Shown here piece after piece: positions 32,701 through 41,126 of a stretch of 64,000 nucleotides of DNA. The translations under genes were made by a program, and so were the position numbers. Location of the stretch: assembly GCA_017543905.1 (NCBI GenBank), contig JAFYFC010000005.1, forward strand, positions 1-64,000, given 5' to 3'. Every line of letters starts with the position of its first letter. Positions within the stretch are counted from its first letter, which is position 1. The notes below the pieces were generated by a model. It had not been told where the DNA came from. It searched no databases and saw only the letters and a list, made by a program, of their open reading frames with translations. Source of the stretch: Clostridia bacterium. GTDB taxonomy: Bacteria; Bacillota; Clostridia; Christensenellales; Aristaeellaceae.

Positions 32701-35271
32701 ATGAAGCGTAAGATTGTGCTGATAGACGGCTACAGCTTGCTTTACAGGGCATTTTTTGCGCTGCCGCTTATGGATAACGGCGGGGGCGAGTACACGAACG
32801 CAGTGTACGGCTTTATGAGCATGCTTTTAAAGGTGCTCGAAAGCGAAAAGCCCGACGCGCTGGCTGTCGCGTTCGACGTGGACAAGCACACCTTCCGCCA
32901 CGAATCCTACGCCGATTACAAGGCCGGACGCGCGCCCACGCCGGACGAAATGAAGCCCCAGATCGACCTGGTCAAGCAGCTGCTTGCGTCCATGCGCGTG
33001 CCGATCCTGGAATGCCGGGGCTACGAGGCGGACGACGTGCTGGGCACCGTATCGCTTATCTGCGAGCAAAACGGCGATTACGCGCTGATCGTAACCGGCG
33101 ACAGGGACGCGTATCAGCTTGCGGGAGAATATACGAGCATACTCCTGACCAAAAAAGGCATAAGCGAAACCGAAACCGTTACGCCCGAGTGGATAAAGGA
33201 AAAATACGGGCTTACCCCGGCGCAGATGATAGACGTAAAGAGCCTTATGGGCGACGCGTCCGACAATATACCCGGGGTCGCGGGCATAGGCGAAAAGACC
33301 GCGCTCAAGCTTATAAACGAATTCGGAAGCCTTGAAAACCTGCTCGCCTGCGCGGAAACGCAGCTTAAGGGCAGCGTGCGCGAAAAGATATTAAACGGAC
33401 GGCAGAGCGCGCTGGACAGTCGCTTTCTGGCGGAAATAAACCGCAGCGTGCCGCTTAAGTTCGATTTTGAAGCGTGCCGCGTGCAGCCCTTCGACGGCGC
33501 GCTGCCGCTGCTCAAGCGTCTGCGCCTAAAATCGATACTTCAGAGGATAGAGCCGTATCTGAGCGGCGAAGCGCCTGTATCCGTCGCGGCGCCTGCGCGG
33601 GAAGTAAACGTCACCCGGACGGATAAAGACGGCATGCGCGCCGAGTGCGCGCGTATACTGAGCGGGGCGAAGCTTGCAGCGGTCGTTATCGGCGACAGCT
33701 TCTCCGTCTGCACGGATGCGGGAGAGGCGCTTTTTGCCGAGATGGGCGGAGACCTGCTGTCTGCCGGCATAGAGAGCGCGGACATATACGCAGCGCTCAG
33801 GCCGCTTGCGGAGGATAGAGGTATAACAGCGGTTTTTTATAACGTAAAGGCGCTGCCGTTTGACATAAGCGCCTTTGAGGGCAGGAGCGAGGATCTGATG
33901 CTCGCGCTGTACGTAATAAACCCGCAGGCCGACTGCAAAGACCTGAGCGGCGCCTGCGCGGAGCTGGACGCCGACTACGACAGCGCGTGCCCCGCAGCGT
34001 CTTTGCTCGACGCATGGACAAACGCCGAAAAGCGGCTGAACGCCGATGGAGAAATGCGGCTTTACCGCGAAACGGAGCTGCCGCTTGCGTATGTCCTGCG
34101 TGAAATGGAAGACGCCGGCTTCCGTGTGGATACCGAATATCTTGAAAAGCTCGGAAAGGTCTACAAGCGGCGTTTGGACGACATCGGTTCAGAAATATAC
34201 CATCTTGCGGGCAGAGAGATAAACATAAACTCCCCCAAGCAGCTCAAGCAGCTTTTATTCGAAGAAATGAAGCTGCCCGTGCCGGGCGGCAGGAAAAACG
34301 CAGGCAGCACCTCGGCGGAGGTGCTGGAGGCGCTTGCGGGAGACTATCCGATCTGCGAAAAAATACTCGAATACAGAAAATATCAAAAGCTGAACAGCAC
34401 CTACGTCGAGGGGCTCGTGCCCCTTGCCGACTCTGACGGCCGCATACATACGCGCTTCGAGCAGGCTGTCACGGGTACGGGACGCATCAGCTCCCGCGAG
34501 CCGAATCTGCAGAACATACCCGTACGCACCGAGCTGGGACGCGAGATACGCCGTGCGTTCATACCGGCGGAAGGCTGCTGCCTGATCGACGCCGACTACA
34601 GCCAGATAGAGCTGCGCGTGCTTGCGCATATGTCGGGCGACGCGAACATGCGCGACGCGTTCATAAGCGGGCAGGACATACACGCGCGTACCGCCAGCGA
34701 GGTGTTCCACGTGCCGCTTGACGAGGTGACGCACGAAATGCGTTCCGCAGCCAAGGCGGTAAACTTCGGCATCGTATACGGCATAAGCGAATACGGGCTC
34801 GCCAAAAACACGGGCAGCAGCGTGCGCGAGGCGGCAGGCTATATAGAGGAATATCTTAAGCGCTATCCGGACGTAAAAAGGTTTATGGACGAATGCGTAA
34901 GAACCGGCAGGGAAAACGGCTACGTGACTACGCTGATGGGACGCAGAAGGTATCTGCCGGAGCTCTCGGCGGCGTCGTATCAGATGCGTTCCTTTGGAGA
35001 ACGCGCCGCGATGAACAGCCCGATACAGGGCACGGCGGCGGATATAATCAAGCTCGCGATGGTCAATACCGCAAAAGAGCTAAAGCGCCGTGGCCTTAAA
35101 ACAAGGCTGCTTCTGCAGGTGCACGACGAGCTCATACTCGAAGCGCCGGCTTCTGAGGCGCAAAAAGCCTCTGAGCTGCTCAGGGACTGCATGGAAAACG
35201 CCGTCAGGCTGTCCGTGCCGCTGGTGTGCGAGGTCGGAATGGGAGGAAACTGGAATGAGTGCAAACCGTAA
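32701..35271 (+). CDS. polA: DNA polymerase I
   Basis: An 856-residue family A polymerase that fills gaps and processes Okazaki fragments. The N-terminal 5' nuclease (about 1-290) shows 'LIDGYSLLYRAFFALP', 'YEADDVLGT' and 'GDASDNIPGVAGIGEKTALK'. The 3'-5' exonuclease region (about 300-470) is present but lacks the usual DxE proofreading site, as in many Firmicutes, so it probably does not proofread. The polymerase domain carries 'DADYSQIELRVLAH', 'AKAVNFGIVYGISEYGLAKN' and 'LLLQVHDELILEAP'. GGAGG precedes the ATG. Its 3' end overlaps coaE by 17 bases. Confidence 0.96.
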   Translation: MKRKIVLIDGYSLLYRAFFALPLMDNGGGEYTNAVYGFMSMLLKVLESEKPDALAVAFDVDKHTFRHESYADYKAGRAPTPDEMKPQIDLVKQLLASMRVPILECRGYEADDVLGTVSLICEQNGDYALIVTGDRDAYQLAGEYTSILLTKKGISETETVTPEWIKEKYGLTPAQMIDVKSLMGDASDNIPGVAGIGEKTALKLINEFGSLENLLACAETQLKGSVREKILNGRQSALDSRFLAEINRSVPLKFDFEACRVQPFDGALPLLKRLRLKSILQRIEPYLSGEAPVSVAAPAREVNVTRTDKDGMRAECARILSGAKLAAVVIGDSFSVCTDAGEALFAEMGGDLLSAGIESADIYAALRPLAEDRGITAVFYNVKALPFDISAFEGRSEDLMLALYVINPQADCKDLSGACAELDADYDSACPAASLLDAWTNAEKRLNADGEMRLYRETELPLAYVLREMEDAGFRVDTEYLEKLGKVYKRRLDDIGSEIYHLAGREININSPKQLKQLLFEEMKLPVPGGRKNAGSTSAEVLEALAGDYPICEKILEYRKYQKLNSTYVEGLVPLADSDGRIHTRFEQAVTGTGRISSREPNLQNIPVRTELGREIRRAFIPAEGCCLIDADYSQIELRVLAHMSGDANMRDAFISGQDIHARTASEVFHVPLDEVTHEMRSAAKAVNFGIVYGISEYGLAKNTGSSVREAAGYIEEYLKRYPDVKRFMDECVRTGRENGYVTTLMGRRRYLPELSAASYQMRSFGERAAMNSPIQGTAADIIKLAMVNTAKELKRRGLKTRLLLQVHDELILEAPASEAQKASELLRDCMENAVRLSVPLVCEVGMGGNWNECKP

Positions 35272-35890
35272 CATATATATAGTGGGGCTGACGGGCGGCA
35301 TCGCCTCGGGCAAGTCTCAGGCGGCGGAATTTTTGGAGTCGCTGGGCGCTCACTGTGTGGACGCAGACGCGATTTCGCACGCGCTGACTGCTCCGGGCGG
35401 GCGCGCACTGCCTGATCTGCGCCTCGAATTCGGGGACGGCATATTCGAACCGGACGGCACTCTCGACCGCAAAGCGCTCGCGGACATCGTTTTTACGGAC
35501 GAAAACGCAAGAAAGAAGCTGGACGCGCTCATTCATCCGAGCGTTCAGAAGGAGATGCTGGACGAGGTGGATATCGCTGCGCAAAACGGCGAGAAGCTGA
35601 TTTTCCTTAACGTGCCGCTGCTGTTTGAAACCGGCATGGACGCGCTGTGCGACGAAACGTGGCTTATAAGCACCGATCCGGAGGTACAGCTTAAGCGCCT
35701 CATGGCGCGCGACGACATGGACGAGGAGCGCGCGCTTTCGCGTATAGACAGCCAGATGCCGCTGGAGGAAAAGCAGAGGCGCGCCACAGTGATAATCGAC
35801 AACAGCAAAAGCATGGATAAAATGTTCGGGGAGCTTCAAAGTCAGTACAATTCGCTGCTTAAGCGCGTGAGCAGGCTTGAAAACGAATGA
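35255..35890 (+). CDS. coaE: Dephospho-CoA kinase
   Basis: A 211-residue P-loop kinase for the last step of coenzyme A synthesis. Walker A is 'IVGLTGGIASGKSQAAEFL'; 'CVDADAISHALTAPGG' holds the catalytic Asp, and 'VPLLFETGMDALCDETWLI' and 'ALSRIDSQMPLEEKQ' are typical of the lid and adenine-binding regions. The length is normal. The ATG lies inside the end of polA behind GGGAGGAAA. polA-coaE adjacency is common in Firmicutes. Confidence 0.95.
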   Translation: MSANRNIYIVGLTGGIASGKSQAAEFLESLGAHCVDADAISHALTAPGGRALPDLRLEFGDGIFEPDGTLDRKALADIVFTDENARKKLDALIHPSVQKEMLDEVDIAAQNGEKLIFLNVPLLFETGMDALCDETWLISTDPEVQLKRLMARDDMDEERALSRIDSQMPLEEKQRRATVIIDNSKSMDKMFGELQSQYNSLLKRVSRLENE

Positions 35891-37416
35891 AGAGAGTTAT
35901 AGCGCTCTTACTGGTGCTGCTGCTTGCGGCGCATATGCCCGCGGCAGCTGCAAACGAGAGCATTTTTACAATCGGAATGGTATACGAAAGCGGCGCGGCG
36001 ATAAACCCGCTGTACTGCAATCAGCGCGATATAACCAGCCTTAACGAGCTCGTATTCGAAAGCGTGATAGCGTTCGACAAAACGCTCAGGCCTACGGGCG
36101 AACTGGCGCTTACGTGGAGCTGCGACGACGCGAACAAGGGCACGTTCGTGTTCAATCTCAGGCAGAACGTGCGCTTTCACGACGGTACGTATCTGAGCGC
36201 GCAGGACGTATACGCGACATGGAACCGCATAATCCAATTGGGCTCGAGCTGTCCGTATTACACGCGCTGCTCGTATATAAGCAAGATGGAGGTTACGGAC
36301 CTGTACACGATCACGGTCACGGGCAAGTATCCGAGCTATCTTGTGATGTACGCGATGACGTTTCCGGTGCTGCAGAGGAACTCTCTGGACATGACCCTTC
36401 CTACCGGAACGGGCCCGTACTGGTATATGTACTCCGACACCGACTGGATACAGATAGACGTAAACCCGTACTGGTGGAAAAAAGCGGCGACAGTCGATAC
36501 CGTGTACGCGGTAAGATACTCCGAGACGAGCGACGCTCTGGCGGCGCTGTCCTCGGGAGAGGTGGACGCGGTGCCGACGCGCAGTCAGAACGCCGCGCTG
36601 GGAAGGCTGCTAAACGACAGAATGAGCATGGACTACGCTACCCTAACCTACGAAATGCTCATCCCGAATATCCGCACGTCGCGCTTTGCCGATATCCGCA
36701 CACGACAGGCGATAATGTACGCTCTGGACATCGACACGATCGCGCAGAACATATATATGGACATGGTTACGGAGTCGGAGGTGCCGGTCATTACGGGAAC
36801 CTGGCTGTACGAGCCGCAGAGCGCGATATACTACGAGTCGATGGAGCGCGCGCTGCAGCTGCTGAACGAAGCGGGCTGGGGAGATTACAATAAAGACGGC
36901 GTGCTCGACAAGGTAGTGGACGGCGTGCTGGAGGAGCTCACCTTCACCATAATCACCTGCGTGGACGACGCCGCGCGCACGCGCCAGCATGCGGCGGATA
37001 TGATAGCCGACCGCCTCGCCCTGATCGGCATACAGGCGAAGGTCAAGGTCGTAAGCAAATCCACGCTTGAAAAAAATCTGAAAAGCGGCGATTTCGACAT
37101 GGCGCTGTGCGCGGTAAACATGTCGCTTTTGCCGGATCTGACGTTTCTTCTGCGCTCGGACGGGCGTATGAACTATTCGGGTTATTCGAGCACGCAAATG
37201 AACGAGCTGGTGTCGTCGGTGTATTATACTGCGGACGAAGACGAATTCAGGTCCGTACTGAGCCGCATACAGATAAAGACCGCGGAGGAGCTGCCGTTTC
37301 TGGGGCTGTTTTTCAGAAAAGGCACTATCATGACCACCGCGAACGTCAGCGGGCTGGACGCGGTTATAGAGGGCGACGTACTGAGAGGTTTCGAATACAT
37401 CAGATTCGAGGAATAG
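35887..37416 (+). CDS. Extracellular solute-binding protein, family 5 (oligopeptide type)
   Basis: A 509-residue exported binding protein. A signal peptide ending 'PAAAA-NES' lacks a lipobox Cys, unusual for Gram-positive binding proteins, which are normally lipid-anchored. The SBP_bac_5 fold is clear: 'LNELVFESVIAFDKTLRPTG', 'FNLRQNVRFHDGTYLSAQDV', 'GTGPYWYMYSDTDWIQIDVN'. Ligand could be peptides, nickel or sugars. It overlaps the coaE stop by ATGA and continues into galK, yet no ABC permease or ATPase is nearby. Either it shares a transporter coded elsewhere or works as a receptor. Confidence 0.88.
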   Translation: MKRVIALLLVLLLAAHMPAAAANESIFTIGMVYESGAAINPLYCNQRDITSLNELVFESVIAFDKTLRPTGELALTWSCDDANKGTFVFNLRQNVRFHDGTYLSAQDVYATWNRIIQLGSSCPYYTRCSYISKMEVTDLYTITVTGKYPSYLVMYAMTFPVLQRNSLDMTLPTGTGPYWYMYSDTDWIQIDVNPYWWKKAATVDTVYAVRYSETSDALAALSSGEVDAVPTRSQNAALGRLLNDRMSMDYATLTYEMLIPNIRTSRFADIRTRQAIMYALDIDTIAQNIYMDMVTESEVPVITGTWLYEPQSAIYYESMERALQLLNEAGWGDYNKDGVLDKVVDGVLEELTFTIITCVDDAARTRQHAADMIADRLALIGIQAKVKVVSKSTLEKNLKSGDFDMALCAVNMSLLPDLTFLLRSDGRMNYSGYSSTQMNELVSSVYYTADEDEFRSVLSRIQIKTAEELPFLGLFFRKGTIMTTANVSGLDAVIEGDVLRGFEYIRFEE

Positions 37417-37420
37417 AATT

Positions 37421-38659
37421 ATGTTTGATTTTGAACTATTGAGCCGCATATACGGCGGACGCGACAAGGCTGAGAAGCAGCTCAAGCGCCTGAACGCGCT
37501 TAAGGAAAGGTTCACACAGCTCTTCGGAGACGGCGGGGAGATAGTGTTCGTTTCCGCGCCGGGCAGGACGGAGATCGCGGGCAATCACACGGACCACAAT
37601 TACGGTAAGGTACTGGCAGCGAGCGTTGATCTCGATACGCTCGCCGCGGTCAGGGCGAACGGCACGGATACGGTAAACCTGTATTCCGACATGTACGAGG
37701 AGCCCTTCCGCGTGGATATAAGCGCGCTTGAGCCGGCAGAGGCGGAGAAGGAAACGACTGCTGCGCTTATACGCGGCTCTGCGGCCGGTGTGCGTGCGCG
37801 CGGCGGCAGGATAGGCGGCTTCGACGCGTGTGTCACGTCGAATGTGCTGCGCGGAAGCGGGCTGTCCTCGTCGGCTGCCTTCGAGGTGCTGCTGGTCAGG
37901 ATATTCGACGAGCTGTTCTCGGGCGGCGTGATACCCGCAGAGGAAAACGCGCGCATCAGCCAGAAAACCGAAAACCGCTTCTTCATGAAGCCCTGCGGGC
38001 TGATGGATCAGATGGCGTGCGCCGTTGGCGGCATGGTATATATCGACTTCGCGGGCGGGAACGCGCAGGTCGAAAGCATAAAATACGACTTCTCGGCCAA
38101 AGGGCTTACGCCGTGCGTCGTCGCCGCGGGCGGAGATCACGGCAATCTTACGGGCGAATACGCGTCTATTCCGGCGGAGATGAAGGCCGTGGCGAATGCG
38201 TTGGGCGGCAGCGTGCTGCGCGAGGTGGAGGACAGGATATATTCCTCGGTACCTCTGCTCAAGGGCAGGGTGAGCGACCGCGCGATACTGCGCGCGCTGC
38301 ATTTTGCCGACGAAAACAGGCGTGTAGGCGAGCTTGCGCAGGCGCTGAAGCGCGACGATATAAACGCCTTTCTGGAAGGCATTATCGCCTCGGGCGAGAG
38401 CAGCTGGAAGCTTCTGCAGAACCTGTACGTGCCGGGCGGAAGCAACGAGGAAATGCCGCTCGCGCTTGAGATGAGCGCGCGCCTTTTGAAGGGAAAAGGC
38501 GCATGGCGCATACACGGCGGCGGCTTCGCGGGTACTATACTTGTGTTCGTGCCCACAGACGAGCTTTCCGCCTATACGCAGCAGATGGAAGCGGTGTTCG
38601 GACAGGGCAGCGTAAAGCCGCTGTTCATCCGTCCGGAGGGCGTGATACGGCTTGCGTAA
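37421..38659 (+). CDS. galK: Galactokinase
   Basis: A 412-residue GHMP kinase. The galactokinase signature is 'PGRTEIAGNHTDHNYGKVLA', the ATP loop is 'LRGSGLSSSAAFEVLL', and motif 3 is 'RIHGGGFAGTILVFVP'. The expected reaction is ATP + galactose to galactose-1-phosphate in the Leloir pathway. No galT or galE is adjacent. A close GHMP sugar kinase with another substrate cannot be excluded. It starts 4 bases after the binding-protein gene, in the same train. Confidence 0.88.
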   Translation: MFDFELLSRIYGGRDKAEKQLKRLNALKERFTQLFGDGGEIVFVSAPGRTEIAGNHTDHNYGKVLAASVDLDTLAAVRANGTDTVNLYSDMYEEPFRVDISALEPAEAEKETTAALIRGSAAGVRARGGRIGGFDACVTSNVLRGSGLSSSAAFEVLLVRIFDELFSGGVIPAEENARISQKTENRFFMKPCGLMDQMACAVGGMVYIDFAGGNAQVESIKYDFSAKGLTPCVVAAGGDHGNLTGEYASIPAEMKAVANALGGSVLREVEDRIYSSVPLLKGRVSDRAILRALHFADENRRVGELAQALKRDDINAFLEGIIASGESSWKLLQNLYVPGGSNEEMPLALEMSARLLKGKGAWRIHGGGFAGTILVFVPTDELSAYTQQMEAVFGQGSVKPLFIRPEGVIRLA

Positions 38660-38660
38660 A

Positions 38661-39146
38661 ATGTACATAAGCCGCAGCGCGGAGGACACGCTTGAGATCG
38701 GCCGCGTGCTGGGAAGCTTCCTGCGCGCAGGCGACAGCGTGCTTTTGTACGGAGACCTGGGCGCCGGCAAAAGCGTGCTTGCACGCGGCTGCGCGCGCGC
38801 GCTGGGAATCAAATGCGATATGGCGAGCCCTACGTTTACCATAATGCAGCCATACGCGGGCGACGGAGTGAACGTATACCACTTCGACCTGTACAGGCTG
38901 TCCGATGCTGACGAGCTGTATTATACGGGTCTCGAGGACAGGATAGGCACCGACGGCGTGGCGCTGATAGAATGGCCGCAGCAGGCGGACGTGTGTCCGG
39001 AGGTAAGAGTCGAAGCGGACATACTGCGCGGCGCGGACGCTGATACGAGATATATTGAATTCAGCTTTTTCGGTATGGACGGCAGGGAAAGCGGGATTGT
39101 TTCGGCACTGGAGAAATACGCCTCGCCGGAGGAGACTGAGCTTTGA
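38661..39146 (+). CDS. tsaE: tRNA threonylcarbamoyladenosine biosynthesis ATPase TsaE
   Basis: A 161-residue P-loop ATPase needed, with TsaB and TsaD, to make the t6A base next to the anticodon of ANN-decoding tRNAs. Walker A is 'VLLYGDLGAGKSVLARGC'; 'MASPTFTIMQPY' and 'VYHFDLYRLSDADELYYTGL' are family signatures. The start is ambiguous: ATG is used here, but a TTG nine bases upstream, 11 bases after GGAGGG, is also possible. It overlaps tsaB. Confidence 0.93.
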   Translation: MYISRSAEDTLEIGRVLGSFLRAGDSVLLYGDLGAGKSVLARGCARALGIKCDMASPTFTIMQPYAGDGVNVYHFDLYRLSDADELYYTGLEDRIGTDGVALIEWPQQADVCPEVRVEADILRGADADTRYIEFSFFGMDGRESGIVSALEKYASPEETEL

Positions 39147-39844
39147 AAATACTTGCGCTGGATACTTCGTCCCTCGCCTGCTCGGCGGCGCTCGCCATAG
39201 ACGGCAGGCTTACAGCCGAAGTGCTGCTCAATTCGGGACTGACGCATTCGCAGACGCTGATGCCGGCAGTGGAAGCGCTGCTTGAGCGCGAAGGGCTTAC
39301 GCCTGCGGATATAGACCTGTTCGCGGCGGTGGCGGGGCCGGGCTCGTTTACGGGCGTGCGCATCGGTGTCTGCGCCGTAAAGGGGCTGTGCGCCTCAAGC
39401 GGACAGCAGTGCGCGCGGGTAGACGCGCTGGAAGCGATCGCCGAGGGCGCTTCGTATGAGGGGCTGATATGTCCCATACTGGACGCCAGACGCGGACAGG
39501 TATACACAGCTCTGTTCGAAAGACGCGGCGGCGCGCTCAGAAGAGTGCGCGAGGACGAGGCGCTTTCGCTTGCCGAGTGGCTGGGAACGCTGCCGAAGGA
39601 CGAGACGGTTTTCTTCAGCGGCGACGGGCTTAACGTGCACGAAGCGCTTATACGCGACTGCATGGGCGAAAGAGCGCTTATCGCGCCCGCGCACATACGG
39701 GTATTGCGCGCGTCCTCGGCCTGCCTGATCGCGGAAAGGGACGAAAGCATACGCATGGACGCTTCACAGCTGACGCCCGTATATCTCAGGCTTTCGCAGG
39801 CGGAGCGCGAGAGGAACGAACGCATGACCCGCGCCCGGATATGA
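39143..39844 (+). CDS. tsaB: TsaB, partner of the t6A synthase
   Basis: A 233-residue ASKHA-fold protein that stabilises TsaD in t6A synthesis. It opens 'ILALDTSSLACSAALAIDGR' and has 'HSQTLMPAVEALLEREGL' and 'AGPGSFTGVRIGVCAVKGL', the standard TsaB motifs. The start is TTG, overlapping the tsaE stop and preceded by GGAGGAG. tsaD, often next in this cluster after rimI, is absent and must lie elsewhere. Confidence 0.94.
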   Translation: MKILALDTSSLACSAALAIDGRLTAEVLLNSGLTHSQTLMPAVEALLEREGLTPADIDLFAAVAGPGSFTGVRIGVCAVKGLCASSGQQCARVDALEAIAEGASYEGLICPILDARRGQVYTALFERRGGALRRVREDEALSLAEWLGTLPKDETVFFSGDGLNVHEALIRDCMGERALIAPAHIRVLRASSACLIAERDESIRMDASQLTPVYLRLSQAERERNERMTRARI

Positions 39845-40332
39845 TAAGATATATAACGGACGATAAGGATATCGAGCGCATGCTGCAGATAGAACGGCTT
39901 TCGTTTCCCACGCCGTGGGACGAAAGCGACGTACGCGAAAGCGTGACGCAGAGCCGTCTGCGCTGCATGGGAGTATACGAAGCGGGAACGCTCGCGGGCT
40001 GGGGCTGCGTGCATACGGGCATATGCGAGGCGCATCTTATGACGCTCGCCGTGCATCCGGCTTACCGGCGCAGGGGATACGGAAAAGCGCTGCTTGACGC
40101 GTTTATCCGGGCCTCCGCAGACGCAGGGTGCACGTATATGGAGCTCGAATGCCGCAAGGGCAATACTGCGGCGCGCGCGCTGTACGAGGCGGCAGGCTTT
40201 ATAAAAACGCTGACCAGGCCCGGCTACTACGCCGACACGGGTGAGGACGCGGTGATCTACGTGCTGCCGTCTCTGCCCGATGGCAACGCGGAGAACGATC
40301 CGTATCTTATACGCGAAAATACGGAGGACTGA
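39841..40332 (+). CDS. rimI: Ribosomal-protein alanine N-acetyltransferase RimI
   Basis: A 163-residue GNAT acetyltransferase. The acetyl-CoA loop is 'VHPAYRRRGYGKALLDAFIR' and the C-terminal motif 'RKGNTAARALYEAAGFIKTL' is typical. Family members acetylate the N-terminus of ribosomal protein bS18, though the range may be wider. Its ATG overlaps the tsaB stop as ATGA; tsaE-tsaB-rimI is a conserved trio. Confidence 0.92.
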   Translation: MIRYITDDKDIERMLQIERLSFPTPWDESDVRESVTQSRLRCMGVYEAGTLAGWGCVHTGICEAHLMTLAVHPAYRRRGYGKALLDAFIRASADAGCTYMELECRKGNTAARALYEAAGFIKTLTRPGYYADTGEDAVIYVLPSLPDGNAENDPYLIRENTED

Positions 40333-40335
40333 GAA

Positions 40336-41106
40336 TTGGAGTTAAAAATCGGCACTGTAAGCCTTCATTACGAGTTAAGCGGGGAAGGCGCGGACAGTCT
40401 GCTGTTTCTGCACGGCTGGGGAGGCTCCTGCGCGAGCTTCGCGCCCGCAGTGAGGGATTTTGCCTCGGACAAGCGTATCGTCAACCTCGATTTTCCCGGC
40501 TTTGGACAAAGCAGCGAGCCGGACGTGCCGTGGACGGTAGCAGACTACAGAGACGCCGTGCTGACGCTGCTGGACACGCTTAAAATCACGAAAACGGATA
40601 TAGTCGCGCATTCCTTCGGCGGGCGTGTCGCGCTCATGATAAACGCGGAAAGACCTTCCCTTGTACGCAGGCAGATACTTACGGGCTGCGCGGGTCTCAC
40701 AGACCCGGACGCGGCGTCGAAGGGCGGGGCGGCGCACGCGCTTTCCCGTTTGTACGACAACCGCCTTTCGAGACGTCTGCTGGGCGAAAAGGGCGTCGAA
40801 AAGATACAAAACGTGCTGCGTTCGCATTTCGGCAGCGAGGATTACAAAAACGCGTCTCCGCTGATGCGCGAGACGTTTAAAAGAGTATTGGCGCAGGACC
40901 TCAGGTACTGTCTGCCTGAGATCAGCGCGCCTACGCTGCTCGTCTGGGGCGCGAACGATACCGCGACGCCCTTATGGATAGGGCGCGAGATGGAAAAATC
41001 GATAAGCGACGCGGCGCTCGTGGTGTTTGAAAACAGCGGGCATTTCGCCTATCTTGAGCAGTACGCGCGCTTTATAACCATAGCGAAGAATTTTCTTAAC
41101 TCATAA
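40336..41106 (+). CDS. Alpha/beta hydrolase
   Basis: A 256-residue hydrolase fold protein. The oxyanion motif is 'LLFLHGWGGSCASF', the nucleophile elbow is 'DIVAHSFGGRVALM' (Ser), the acid is in 'LLVWGANDTATPLW' (Asp) and the base in 'ENSGHFAYLEQYARF' (His). The catalytic triad is complete. Substrate unknown; similar proteins are called esterases or lactonases. The start is TTG, supported by ACGGAGG upstream. It is part of the same gene train, between rimI and the Mur ligase. Confidence 0.88.
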   Translation: MELKIGTVSLHYELSGEGADSLLFLHGWGGSCASFAPAVRDFASDKRIVNLDFPGFGQSSEPDVPWTVADYRDAVLTLLDTLKITKTDIVAHSFGGRVALMINAERPSLVRRQILTGCAGLTDPDAASKGGAAHALSRLYDNRLSRRLLGEKGVEKIQNVLRSHFGSEDYKNASPLMRETFKRVLAQDLRYCLPEISAPTLLVWGANDTATPLWIGREMEKSISDAALVVFENSGHFAYLEQYARFITIAKNFLNS

Positions 41107-41126
41107 ACGACGGGGGAGTACGGGGT

